Source: an uncultured Oscillospiraceae bacterium (lineage in GTDB: Bacteria > Bacillota > Clostridia > Oscillospirales > Ruminococcaceae). Taken from it: 64,000 nt of DNA. The DNA is taken from positions 300,083-364,082 of the forward strand of contig CAKSZX010000001.1 in NCBI GenBank assembly GCA_934526065.1. Direction: 5' to 3'. The notes beneath the pieces were generated by a model that was not told where the DNA came from, ran no database searches, and was given only the letters and a program-made list of their open reading frames with translations. This document shows positions 14,166 to 23,554 of this stretch, piece by piece; the first letter of the stretch is position 1, and each line of letters begins with the position of its first letter. A program made the translations under genes and the position numbers.

Positions 14166-16445
14166 ATGAGCAAAAGAATAAAAGGACAGACAAATGTAAC
14201 AAAAAAGCTGATCGGGCGCTCAAATTTTCTGCTTGTATGCATGGTTATGTTGTTTGTGTTGGTTTCAGTCAACTTATTCAGAATACAAATACTCAATTAC
14301 GAAAAGTACAAGGCGGAGGCAACTCAGGTACAGTTGAGAGAGACACAGCTCTCGGCTAAAAGAGGTACCGTTTACGATTCAAATATGAAAGTTCTCGCTC
14401 AAAGCGTTACGGTTTGGACTATTTTTGTTTCGCCGAAAGAACTTGACGTGAACTTCCCGGAAGAGCAAATCGCCGGCCTTACAAAAGAGCAAATTCAGGA
14501 GAAATCCAGAGAATTGGTTGCCGACGGGCTTTCGCAAATTTTGGAGGTTGATAAGGATTCCGTACTTGAAAAACTTAAAAAAACCGACAGCTATTATCAG
14601 GTCATAAGGCAAAAGGTAGATAAACCCTTGGCGGATCGGGTATCACGGTTCTGCCAAGAAAATGATATAGACGGTGTAAATATAGCGGAGGATCACAAGA
14701 GATATTACCCTTACGGCAACTTTGCATCAACGGTCTTGGGATTTTGCGGTTCCGACAATCAGGGCTTGTCCGGTTTGGAAAGCTATTATGATGAGGAACT
14801 CACCGGCACGGTGGGCAGGGTTATCTCTGCCAAAAACGGATTGGGCTACGATATGGGCACCGATTACGAAGTTTTGGCGGAGGCAAAAGACGGTTACAGT
14901 CTTGTGACCACCATTGACGAAACTATCCAGCACTACCTTGAAAACCGGTTGCGGACGGGTATAGAAGAAAACGCCGTTTTAAACGGTGCTTGCGGCATTG
15001 TAATGAATGTGAAAACCGGGGCAATTTTGGCCTTGGCAAGTTATCCGAACTACGACCCTAATGACCCGTATACCCTTGTTAACACCGATTTGTACAACAG
15101 TATAACGGCCATCGAAAACCCGGAAGAACAAAATGCCCGGATGAGCGAGGCAAGGCAAAAACAATGGCGCAACAAGGCGGTAAACGATTTGTATGAACCG
15201 GGTTCGGTTTTCAAAATAGTAACCGCCGCCGGCGCTTTGGATTCCGGCGCAGCCTCTCTTACATCAACCTATGTTTGCCGTGGTGCCGTTACGGTTGAGG
15301 ACAGGGTTATGCGCTGTGCCCAAACAAGCGGCCACGGCACGGAAACATTTGCCCAGGCGCTTATGAATTCCTGTAACCCGGCTTTTATAGCTATAGGTAC
15401 GGCAATGGGCAAAGATGTTTTTTACGATTATTTCTACTCTTTCGGTCTTGCGGAAAAAACGGGAATAGACCTGCCCGGCGAGACTAACAGTATTTATTAC
15501 ACTGCCGAAACACATACGCCGGTTACTCTGGCAAGTTCGGCTTTCGGTCAGTCAAACAAGATAACACCTATACAGATGATTACAGCCGTTGCAACTGCTG
15601 TAAACGGCGGCAATTTGGTTACGCCCCATGTGGTTGAGAAACTTTTGGATTCCGATGGCAACGTGGTAAAAGATTTAACCCCGGCAATACGCCGTCAGGT
15701 TATAAGTGAAAGCGTAAGTAAAACAATATGCAGTATTTTGCAGGATAATGTAAATACAGCCGCCGGTCACGGTAAAAGCGCCTATGTGGCAGGGTACAGA
15801 GTTGGCGGCAAAAGCGGTACTTCACAAAAACTTGACAACGCCAACGGTTCCGACAGCGAATATATAGCTTCCTTTGTGGGCTTTGCGCCGGCAGATGACC
15901 CGGAAATCGCAATTCTGATAATGCTTGACACGCCAACCGGTCAAAACGGTTACTACGGCGGTTACACGGCAGGCCCTATTGTAGGTAAACTCATGGGTCA
16001 GGTACTGCCATACTTAGGGGTGGAGCCGGTTTACTCGGCAGGCGAACAGGCCACCATAACCGTAAGATCGGTAACGGGAGAATCGGTTTCTCAGGCAACC
16101 GAAACTTTGCAAAGAGCAGGCTTTACGGTAAAAACCGTAGGCAGCGGCTCAAGCGTTGTTTCACAGTTCCCGGTTTACGGAACAAAAATGTCCACAGGCA
16201 GCACGGTGATTCTCTACACCGAACAAGGGGAGACAACTATGGTTCCGGTGCCGGATTTGTCCGGCAAGTCGGCACAAAACGCAAGAAGCACCCTCACATC
16301 TTCGGGGCTTAATATTGAGGAAACCGGCGCTTACGCCGGCTCAGGCAGCGTTGTGGTAAAATCCCAGTCGCCTCGGGCAGGGGACAAAGTGCCGTTGGGT
16401 ACCACTGTAACGGTAACTTATGTAGACAACAGTACATTTGAATAA
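14166..16445 (+). CDS. Class B penicillin-binding protein (SpoVD/FtsI type) with two PASTA domains
   Basis: Septal peptidoglycan transpeptidase partner of the FtsW-like glycosyltransferase. 759 residues: membrane anchor at about 20-43, PBP dimerisation domain starting with AKRGTVYDSNMKVLA, then the transpeptidase domain with SxxK at S347-K350 (EPGSVFKIV), SxN at S402-N404 (NSCNPAF) and KSG at 549-551 (GGKSGTSQ, instead of the commoner KTG). Two PASTA modules occupy about 630-690 and 695-756. B. subtilis SpoVD has one PASTA domain and PbpB two, so this may be the vegetative division PBP; the position between ftsL and murE fits either. Confidence 0.92.
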   Translation: MSKRIKGQTNVTKKLIGRSNFLLVCMVMLFVLVSVNLFRIQILNYEKYKAEATQVQLRETQLSAKRGTVYDSNMKVLAQSVTVWTIFVSPKELDVNFPEEQIAGLTKEQIQEKSRELVADGLSQILEVDKDSVLEKLKKTDSYYQVIRQKVDKPLADRVSRFCQENDIDGVNIAEDHKRYYPYGNFASTVLGFCGSDNQGLSGLESYYDEELTGTVGRVISAKNGLGYDMGTDYEVLAEAKDGYSLVTTIDETIQHYLENRLRTGIEENAVLNGACGIVMNVKTGAILALASYPNYDPNDPYTLVNTDLYNSITAIENPEEQNARMSEARQKQWRNKAVNDLYEPGSVFKIVTAAGALDSGAASLTSTYVCRGAVTVEDRVMRCAQTSGHGTETFAQALMNSCNPAFIAIGTAMGKDVFYDYFYSFGLAEKTGIDLPGETNSIYYTAETHTPVTLASSAFGQSNKITPIQMITAVATAVNGGNLVTPHVVEKLLDSDGNVVKDLTPAIRRQVISESVSKTICSILQDNVNTAAGHGKSAYVAGYRVGGKSGTSQKLDNANGSDSEYIASFVGFAPADDPEIAILIMLDTPTGQNGYYGGYTAGPIVGKLMGQVLPYLGVEPVYSAGEQATITVRSVTGESVSQATETLQRAGFTVKTVGSGSSVVSQFPVYGTKMSTGSTVILYTEQGETTMVPVPDLSGKSAQNARSTLTSSGLNIEETGAYAGSGSVVVKSQSPRAGDKVPLGTTVTVTYVDNSTFE

Positions 16446-16458
16446 ACGGAGGTAAACA

Positions 16459-17904
16459 ATGAATATTCATCGGTTGTTGCAAAATGTAAAATACACAGGA
16501 AATCCGGGGGATTTTGATACGGATTTTGTCACGGACGATTCCAGAAAGGTGCGAGCCGGCTGTGTGTTCGTGCGGAGTAAAGGCGGCAGTTTTGACGGCC
16601 ACACCTTTGCCGAAAAGGCAGTTGAAATCGGCGCAAAATTGATTGTTGCCGAGAGAGATACAGGTGTTAAAAATCAGATTTTGGTGGAAAATTCAAGGCA
16701 AGCTTATGCCCTTATGTGCGGAAACTTGTTTGACAATCCGGCAAAAAAATTAAAAATGATAGGCATAACCGGCACAAACGGCAAAACCACCTCTGCTTTT
16801 TTGATTAAAGATTTGTTACAGCAAATGGGCAAACAGGTTGGGCTTATGGGCACGGTACAAAATATGATAGGCAGCCAGATAATACCTGCCAAATTCACCA
16901 CGCCCCAGCCATACGAACTGAACGCTTTGCTTAGCCAAATGTATAAGTCCGGCTGTGAGTATGCGGTTATGGAAACATCAAGCCAGGCATTGGCACAAAA
17001 TAGGCTCTACGGTATAAAATTTGATGTGGGTGTTTTTACAAATCTGACGCAAGACCACTTGGATTATCACAAGACAATGGAAAACTATTTTGACGCAAAG
17101 TGTTTGCTTTTTCAAAACAGTGAAAAAATAGTTGTAAATTATGACGACCCATACGGCAAAAAGGTTGCCGAGAGATTTAAAGACAAAGAAGTTATAACTT
17201 TTTCCGACAGAGACAACACTGCGGATTACACTGCCAGAAATATAGAGTATTCTTCAAAAAATGTAAAGTTTTTGATGGTTGCAAAGGGCAGTATAAACAG
17301 AGTGGATTTTCCTATGCCCGGTGAATATTCCGTCCACAATGCCATGGGTGCGGCTTTGGCTCTCATTGCCTTGGGCTTTGACGAAACAGATGTATGCACC
17401 GCTTTAAATCATGTTCATGGCGTAAAGGGAAGATGCGAAATACTTGTAAAAGAACCTTTTACAGTTATATGCGACTACGCCCACACAGACGACGGACTGA
17501 AAAATGTGCTGTCATCTATTCGCCCCTTTGTAAAGGGCAGATTTATAGTTTTGTTCGGCTGTGCGGGAGAAAGAGACAGCGCAAAGCGTATTTTGATGGC
17601 TCACGCCGTGGCGGACTATGCGGATTATGTGTTCCTTACCAGCGACAATCCGAGAGGGGAGAATCCGCAGAGCATTATAGACAGTGTTTCCGGTTACTTT
17701 GATGAGAAAAAAGTACCTTACACTGCGGAAGTTGACAGAAGAAAAGCTATCAATTCCGCCCTTAATATGTTACAATATAACGATACACTTATATTGTGCG
17801 GTAAGGGACACGAGGACTATCAGGTGTTAAACGGCATCACCGTGTACCTTGATGAACACGATATAGTGAAAAAATTTATGGATAATTACAATAAGGAAAA
17901 TTGA
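16459..17904 (+). CDS. murE: UDP-N-acetylmuramoyl-tripeptide synthetase MurE (meso-DAP type)
   Basis: Adds the third stem-peptide residue to UDP-MurNAc-L-Ala-D-Glu. 481 residues with three Mur-ligase domains: N-terminal UDP-binding (TDDSRKVRAGCVFV), central ATPase with GITGTNGKTTSAFL (P-loop about 104-112) and C-terminal HVHGVKGRCE plus the DNPR motif near residue 395. DNPR contacts meso-diaminopimelate, so the wall is probably DAP-type. A clear GGAGGT precedes the ATG. Fourteen bases after the PBP, two before murF. Confidence 0.96.
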   Translation: MNIHRLLQNVKYTGNPGDFDTDFVTDDSRKVRAGCVFVRSKGGSFDGHTFAEKAVEIGAKLIVAERDTGVKNQILVENSRQAYALMCGNLFDNPAKKLKMIGITGTNGKTTSAFLIKDLLQQMGKQVGLMGTVQNMIGSQIIPAKFTTPQPYELNALLSQMYKSGCEYAVMETSSQALAQNRLYGIKFDVGVFTNLTQDHLDYHKTMENYFDAKCLLFQNSEKIVVNYDDPYGKKVAERFKDKEVITFSDRDNTADYTARNIEYSSKNVKFLMVAKGSINRVDFPMPGEYSVHNAMGAALALIALGFDETDVCTALNHVHGVKGRCEILVKEPFTVICDYAHTDDGLKNVLSSIRPFVKGRFIVLFGCAGERDSAKRILMAHAVADYADYVFLTSDNPRGENPQSIIDSVSGYFDEKKVPYTAEVDRRKAINSALNMLQYNDTLILCGKGHEDYQVLNGITVYLDEHDIVKKFMDNYNKEN

Positions 17905-17905
17905 T

Positions 17906-19258
17906 ATGGAAGCAATTTTACTTTCACAGCTTGTAAAAGGTTTTGCAAGCCCGGCAAATGACTGCTATATAACCGATGTAGTAACCGATTCACGCAGCCG
18001 GGGCAAGGGCAGTTTGTTTCTTGCCATAAAAGGCGAAAGGGTAAACGGACAGAATTTTGCCCGGAAGGCACTGAGCCAAGGTGCGGAATTTGTTATCACG
18101 GAAGATTTAATTGCCGATGTGCCTGCCGAAAAACAGCGGGTTGTTGCAAATGTTCTTGACGCAAGCATCAAAATGGGTGCAAATGTCAGGGCAAAATACA
18201 ATCTTGATGTTATCGGCGTAACCGGCAGCGTGGGCAAGACAACAACAAAAGATTTTATTTATGCGGCAATTTCGCCTTTTGCCCCTACGGTAAAAAGCCT
18301 GGGCAATCGGAATAACGAACTGGGTATGCCAAAGACAATCTACACATTTACACAGGCGGATAAATTTCGGGTTTTGGAAATGGGTATGGAAAACTTCGGC
18401 GACGTACACAAATTGTCGATGGCCGCAAAACCAAGAGCCGCTGTAATCACAGGTATCGGGGTTTCTCACCTTGAAAGAATGAAAACCCGCGAGAATATTT
18501 TTAAAGCAAAAATGGAAATATGCGACGGTATGAGCGATGACGGAATTCTTGTATTAAACGGCGACGACGACTTTTTACCTGCCGCAAGACCGGAAAAGCC
18601 TAAAAATATCGTATATTTTGCAATCAAAAATCAAAATGCCGATGTTGTGGCAAAAAATATCCAACAGCAGGGCAGAAGTACCGCATTTGTTATAAGCGAT
18701 AAAAAATACGGCGATTTTAACTGTGTTATACCTACCGTGGGCAATCACAATGTTATGGACGCAATGTCCGCTTACGCCGTTGCCACAAGGCTTGGCTTTG
18801 ACCCGGCTCGGGTTTGCAAAAATTTGGGCGGATACCAGGTCTCCGGTTGGCGACAGAATTTTGTGGAAAAAAACGGCGCTTTGATTATAGAGGACTGCTA
18901 CAATGCCGCCCCGGATTCCATGAAAGCGGCCATAGACACCCTTGTAAGCGTTGCAAAAGGCAGAAAGATTTGCTGTTTCGGCGATATGCTTGAACTTGGA
19001 GACGACACTGATAATCTGCACCGTGAAGTAGGGGAGTACGCCAAGGAAAAGTGCGTTGACTGCATGTGGACTTACGGGGAAAAGGCAAGTTTTATCGCAA
19101 AAGGCTTCGGCGACGGAGCTGAGAATTTTGCCACAAAACAGGAACTTACCGACTATGTGATTAAAAACCTCAAAGCCGGCGACACTATTGTTTTAAAGCG
19201 GAGCCACAGCAGAAAATTTGAAGATATACTTGAACGGATTTATAAATATTGGGAGTAA
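17906..19258 (+). CDS. murF: UDP-N-acetylmuramoyl-tripeptide--D-alanyl-D-alanine ligase
   Basis: Adds D-Ala-D-Ala to the UDP-muramoyl tripeptide in the cytoplasm. 450 residues: TDSRSRGKGSLFLAIKGERV at the N-terminus, P-loop GVTGSVGKTTTKDF near residue 103, NRNNELGMPKT and the C-terminal IIEDCYNAAPDSMKAAI and FGDMLELG blocks typical of MurF. Placed directly between murE and mraY; murD, often found nearby, is missing from the cluster. Confidence 0.95.
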   Translation: MEAILLSQLVKGFASPANDCYITDVVTDSRSRGKGSLFLAIKGERVNGQNFARKALSQGAEFVITEDLIADVPAEKQRVVANVLDASIKMGANVRAKYNLDVIGVTGSVGKTTTKDFIYAAISPFAPTVKSLGNRNNELGMPKTIYTFTQADKFRVLEMGMENFGDVHKLSMAAKPRAAVITGIGVSHLERMKTRENIFKAKMEICDGMSDDGILVLNGDDDFLPAARPEKPKNIVYFAIKNQNADVVAKNIQQQGRSTAFVISDKKYGDFNCVIPTVGNHNVMDAMSAYAVATRLGFDPARVCKNLGGYQVSGWRQNFVEKNGALIIEDCYNAAPDSMKAAIDTLVSVAKGRKICCFGDMLELGDDTDNLHREVGEYAKEKCVDCMWTYGEKASFIAKGFGDGAENFATKQELTDYVIKNLKAGDTIVLKRSHSRKFEDILERIYKYWE

Positions 19259-19261
19259 AAA

Positions 19262-20266
19262 ATGATTAGGATTTCTTTTTTGGTCACAGCGCTGTTGTCA
19301 TTTGCACTGTCAGCTTTAAGCGGTTTTATATTTATACCTTGGTTAAGAAAGTTAAAATTCGGGCAAACTATTCTTGAAATAGGCCCGAATTGGCACCGGG
19401 CAAAGCAAGGCACTCCTACAATGGGCGGTTTTATGTTTTATGCCGGAACTTTTGTAGGTATCTGCGGCGGTTTGTTTATGATTTCAGGTGAGCTTAAAAA
19501 TTTAATCGGGGCAATGTACACAAACCAGGTTGTCAGCCTTTGCGTAAGCATGCTTACAGCCTTGGGTTTTGGCATTATCGGCTATGTTGACGACCATATA
19601 AAAGTTGTAAAAAAACAAAATTTGGGTCTCAGCCCAAAGTATAAAATTTTCGGTCAGGTCTTTGTTACCGCCGCCTTTTTGGCAGGGCAGTATTACATAG
19701 GCCATATCACCACGGTAATTCAACTGCCTTTTTTAAAGCCTTTTGACTTGGGTTTGTTCTACTACCCCATAGCCTTTGTGGGCATAATATTTATGGTCAA
19801 CGCCGTAAATTTAACCGACGGCATCGACGGTTTGTGTTCTTCCGTAACTTTTGTGGTGGCTCTCGGATTTATGATGATTTCCGCCGCTTACGGCTATTAC
19901 ACAAATGCGATTTTCGCCATTGCATTGGCAGGGGCGCTTGTGGGCTTTTTGGTATGGAATTTCCACCCGGCAAAAGTATTTATGGGCGATACCGGCAGTA
20001 TGTTTTTAGGCGGCGCCGTTGTTGCCATGGCATGGGCGGTAAACAGGCCGGAAATACTGGTGTTTATGGGAATTATTTACACATGCGAAGCTCTCAGTGT
20101 TGTTATTCAGGTAACATATTTTAAAATCACTCACGGCAAGAGAATTTTTAAAATGAGTCCTATTCATCACCATTTTGAAATGTGCGGGTGGAGCGAAGTA
20201 AAAATTGTTACGATTTTTACCGCTATACGGACAATTTTTGTTGCCGTAGGCTATTTGACATTTTAA
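19262..20266 (+). CDS. mraY: Phospho-N-acetylmuramoyl-pentapeptide-transferase
   Basis: Membrane enzyme forming lipid I from UDP-MurNAc-pentapeptide and undecaprenyl phosphate. 334 residues with about ten membrane segments and all signature loops: HRAKQGTPTMGG near residue 45, YVDDHIKVVKKQNLG (catalytic aspartates), NLTDGIDGL near 183, FMGDTGSMFLGG and the HHHFEMCGW loop near the C-terminus. Three bases after murF. Confidence 0.97.
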   Translation: MIRISFLVTALLSFALSALSGFIFIPWLRKLKFGQTILEIGPNWHRAKQGTPTMGGFMFYAGTFVGICGGLFMISGELKNLIGAMYTNQVVSLCVSMLTALGFGIIGYVDDHIKVVKKQNLGLSPKYKIFGQVFVTAAFLAGQYYIGHITTVIQLPFLKPFDLGLFYYPIAFVGIIFMVNAVNLTDGIDGLCSSVTFVVALGFMMISAAYGYYTNAIFAIALAGALVGFLVWNFHPAKVFMGDTGSMFLGGAVVAMAWAVNRPEILVFMGIIYTCEALSVVIQVTYFKITHGKRIFKMSPIHHHFEMCGWSEVKIVTIFTAIRTIFVAVGYLTF

Positions 20267-20287
20267 TTTTTAACGGAGGAAAGTGTT

Positions 20288-21463
20288 TTGGCGTCAAAGA
20301 CAAAAACGAAAAAGCGTTTTAAAATAAGACAAATTTTCAACGAAAAAGGCAACGGTTTTGATTTGCCTTTTTTGGGCATTGTCATTATTCTTTTGCGGTT
20401 TGGCCTTGTTATGCTTTATTCCGCAAGCTATGTAAAGGCGATTTACAAGTTTGACGACAGCCTCCACTATATAAGAAAACAGGTTCTATATGCAATTTTG
20501 GGCTTTGGAGTTATGATTTTTGCCTCAAGGGTAGATTACCATATTTACCGCAGGTTTATACCTGCCCTTATGGCTCTCACCTATGTGCTGTTGCTTGTGG
20601 TTCTCACAATGAAAGACTACAACGGCTGTCACAGGTGGATTACAATTCCCGGTGTGGGTACTTTTCAGCCTTCGGAAATCGCAAAGTTTGTGGAAATACT
20701 TGTATTTTCTCATCTGATTGAGCGAAACTATGACAGAATGAAAGACCCACGATACGGTATAGTTCCATTTATGCTTGTGATTGTTTCCTTTGTTTCACTT
20801 TTGTATTTTGAACCGCATCTTTCCTGTATTGTTATTATCTGTTTTATAGGTGCCACCATGATGTTTGTTGGCGGCAGTGATATAAAGTGGTTCGGCGTCG
20901 GATTTTTGGCTTTGCTCGGTGCGGTTATGATAGCCTTTTTGCTGTTTAGGGATCAAATAGGCCGGTACATTTACCCCCGTATAGAGTCCTGGAGACACCC
21001 GGAGCTTGACTTGCAAGGTGATGGATACCAAAGTTACCAGGCTTTGCTTGCCATAGGCAGCGGCGGTCTGTTTGGCTTGGGTATAGGTAACTCAAGACAA
21101 AAGCATTTACATTTGCCGGAAATGCAAAATGACTTTATATACCCGATTATTTGCGAAGAACTGGGTTTTATCGGCGGTATGCTTGTTATCATTTTGTTTT
21201 TGGCACTGCTTTTCAGAGGATTTCAGATTGCGAAAAAAGCCAAGGACAAATTCGGCGCAATGATGGTTATAGGTATAATCACACAAATTTCAATTCAGGC
21301 TTTTTTAAATATAGCCGTTGCGACAAACACAATACCTAACACAGGTATCTCGCTGCCGTTCTTTTCCGACGGCGGCACTGCGCTGCTTATGGTACTGGGG
21401 GAACTGGGTATTGTTTTATCTGTATCACGACAGGCAAATATGAATGAGGATGACGGAGAATGA
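20288..21463 (+). CDS. FtsW/SpoVE family lipid II glycosyltransferase
   Basis: SEDS-family peptidoglycan polymerase of the septum. 391 residues, about ten membrane segments, with family motifs GRYIYPRIESWRHPE near residue 220, DGYQSYQALLAIGSGGLFGLGIGNS, NDFIYPIICEELG and NTGISLPFFSDGGTALL. The N-terminus is basic and cytoplasmic. The start is a TTG at 20288 with GGAGGA nine bases upstream. It stands between mraY and murG, where B. subtilis carries spoVE after murD. Division FtsW and sporulation SpoVE cannot be told apart here. Confidence 0.93.
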   Translation: MASKTKTKKRFKIRQIFNEKGNGFDLPFLGIVIILLRFGLVMLYSASYVKAIYKFDDSLHYIRKQVLYAILGFGVMIFASRVDYHIYRRFIPALMALTYVLLLVVLTMKDYNGCHRWITIPGVGTFQPSEIAKFVEILVFSHLIERNYDRMKDPRYGIVPFMLVIVSFVSLLYFEPHLSCIVIICFIGATMMFVGGSDIKWFGVGFLALLGAVMIAFLLFRDQIGRYIYPRIESWRHPELDLQGDGYQSYQALLAIGSGGLFGLGIGNSRQKHLHLPEMQNDFIYPIICEELGFIGGMLVIILFLALLFRGFQIAKKAKDKFGAMMVIGIITQISIQAFLNIAVATNTIPNTGISLPFFSDGGTALLMVLGELGIVLSVSRQANMNEDDGE

Positions 21464-22581
21464 AAGTTATAATTGCCGCCGGCGGCACAGCCGGACACAT
21501 AAACCCGGGCCTTGCCATAGCCCAGTATATAAAATCAAAACACCCGGAGGCGGAGATAATGTTTGTGGGCCGCAAGTCCGGCATGGAATACGGCCTTGTG
21601 ACAAAGGCAGGTTACGAATTTTGCCACATGGAGGTAACAGGTTTTCAACGCAAGATAACGCCTCAGAATATCGGCAGGAATATCATTACGGTGAAAAATC
21701 TTTTGACGGCAGGGGCAAAATCCAAAAAGATTTTAAAGGACTTCAAACCTGATATTGTCATAGGCTGCGGCGGATATGTATCCGGCCCGATAGTTTTGCA
21801 GGCGGCAAAAATGGGTATAAAAACCGCTATACACGAACAGAATGCCTTTCCGGGCGTGACAAATAAAATACTTGCAAAAAATGTAGACACGGTATTTTTG
21901 GCAACCGAAAAGGCAAAAAAATATCTTGACGAAAAGGCAAATATCATAGTTTGCGGCAATCCGGTGAGAATGGAAATTCAATCTGCCGACAGCCTAAAGG
22001 CTAAAAAAGAACTTGGGGTAGAGGGCAAAACCGTCCTCCTGTCTTTCGGCGGCTCTCTCGGCGCCATGATGGTAAACAACCGGATGAAGAGCCTTGTTTT
22101 GCACAATAGGGACAGAAAAGATATTGTACACTTTCATGTTGTGGGCAAGTACGACGACGGCGATTTTGTAAAATTTTTGAGTGAAAACGGCATAGAGCAG
22201 TCGGAAAATTTAAAGGTGTTTGAGTACCTTTATGACATACCTAAATATATGGCTGCGGCGGATATAATCATAAGTCGCTGCGGCGCATTGACCATTGCGG
22301 AAATAGGCTGTATGGGCAAGGCATCAATACTTATTCCGTCGCCGAATGTGGCGGAAAACCACCAGTATTACAACGGCAAAGTGCTGTCGGACATAGGTGC
22401 CGGAATTTTGATTGAAGAGAAAAATCTGAACGAAAAATCCATTACCGAGGCATTTGACAGCCTGTACCTAAACCCGGAAAAAATAATCAAAATGGGTCAG
22501 CTTGCAAAAACCACATACAGGCGGGATTGTTTGGATATAATCTATAATAATCTTAATCTTGACCCAAAGAACGGGGATTGA
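21460..22581 (+). CDS. murG: UDP-N-acetylglucosamine--lipid I GlcNAc transferase
   Basis: Peripheral membrane GT-B enzyme that makes lipid II. 373 residues with IAAGGTAGHINPGLAIA at the N-terminus, GCGGYVSGP, HEQNAFPGVTNK near residue 127, SFGGSLGA near 190 and the donor-site block SRCGALTIAEI and PNVAENHQYYN. It overlaps the FtsW-like gene by an ATGA, indicating translational coupling. Confidence 0.97.
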   Translation: MKVIIAAGGTAGHINPGLAIAQYIKSKHPEAEIMFVGRKSGMEYGLVTKAGYEFCHMEVTGFQRKITPQNIGRNIITVKNLLTAGAKSKKILKDFKPDIVIGCGGYVSGPIVLQAAKMGIKTAIHEQNAFPGVTNKILAKNVDTVFLATEKAKKYLDEKANIIVCGNPVRMEIQSADSLKAKKELGVEGKTVLLSFGGSLGAMMVNNRMKSLVLHNRDRKDIVHFHVVGKYDDGDFVKFLSENGIEQSENLKVFEYLYDIPKYMAAADIIISRCGALTIAEIGCMGKASILIPSPNVAENHQYYNGKVLSDIGAGILIEEKNLNEKSITEAFDSLYLNPEKIIKMGQLAKTTYRRDCLDIIYNNLNLDPKNGD

Positions 22582-23396
22582 AAGTGAAATCCGAGAATAA
22601 ATCAAAACAAAAGAGCAAAATCAAGAAAGCACAGGATGAAAATGTTCTGCGACCGGAAAAATTTGCCGGTGAAAAAAAGAGCCGAAAAGATATAAGAAAA
22701 CAAAAAAAACACAATGCCATTGCAACATTTATACTTGTGGCAATACTTATAGGCATATGCGGCTACATATCGGTAAAAGTGTTCTTTATTGTTCAGACTG
22801 TGGATGTGGAAGGGTCCGAAAAATACTCTCGGCGGGAGATTGCAAATTTTTGCGCCATACCTTTCGGAGAGAATATATTCAATGTTGATACGGAATATTA
22901 CCAAAATGCCCTGCCGGAAAATTTTACATACATAGAAACCGCCACGGTGCAGCGCAAGTTACCCAACAAAATAAAAATCACCGTTGTGGATTCTGTACCC
23001 ACATATTATGAGGAAACTTCCGTAGACGGCGGCACCGCCTACACGGTGTACTCCCAGAGTTTAAAGCCTTTAACCGGCACGGCGCAAAAGCCGGATAACC
23101 TTATAGGCATTTGGGTAAATCAAGAGGACGAAAACAGCCTTGGTGTATTTAATTCGGTTGTAGAATTTATAACCGACGGCGGCTATGACAAAGTCACTCA
23201 AATAAACACGGTGCAAACGGATAACATCAGCATCGAATATGACGGAAGAATCACCGTAAAACTTGGCACAATGCTAGATATGGCATACAAATTGAAGATG
23301 GCGTATTATGTTTTGCATCAGAAAATTCCCGAAGGGGAGAGAGGCGTTATGGACGCCACCGACGGCGGAAATGTTATTTACCGTATGACGGCGTAA
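22578..23396 (+). CDS. ftsQ: Cell division protein FtsQ/DivIB
   Basis: Bitopic division protein: a very basic, lysine-rich cytoplasmic tail (about 50 residues), one membrane segment (ATFILVAILIGICGYISVKVF, about 50-70), then an extracytoplasmic POTRA domain (VDVEGSEKYSRREI ... ENIFNVDTEYY) and a beta domain. 272 residues from a TTG overlapping the murG stop; a GTG at 22584 is an equally good start two codons in. It is expected to bind the FtsL-like protein encoded upstream. Confidence 0.9.
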   Translation: MKVKSENKSKQKSKIKKAQDENVLRPEKFAGEKKSRKDIRKQKKHNAIATFILVAILIGICGYISVKVFFIVQTVDVEGSEKYSRREIANFCAIPFGENIFNVDTEYYQNALPENFTYIETATVQRKLPNKIKITVVDSVPTYYEETSVDGGTAYTVYSQSLKPLTGTAQKPDNLIGIWVNQEDENSLGVFNSVVEFITDGGYDKVTQINTVQTDNISIEYDGRITVKLGTMLDMAYKLKMAYYVLHQKIPEGERGVMDATDGGNVIYRMTA

Positions 23397-23422
23397 AAAA
23401 ATAAAATAATTATGAAAAAATG

Positions 23423-23451
23423 TTGAAATAGCGACAAAAATTTGTTATAGT
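23423..23451 (+). promoter_or_regulatory. Internal promoter for ftsZ
   Basis: TTGAAA (23423-23428), 17 bp, TATAGT (23446-23451) in the 158-base gap before ftsZ, allowing expression separate from the MraZ-controlled cluster. Confidence 0.7.
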
Positions 23452-23554
23452 TATTGTATATAATTATTTCGATAATTTATAAGCGTAAATTTAAAATATT
23501 TTCTGTTCTGCCCAAGGCGGAACTTTTGGATAAAATTTAGCGGAGGAATTGAAA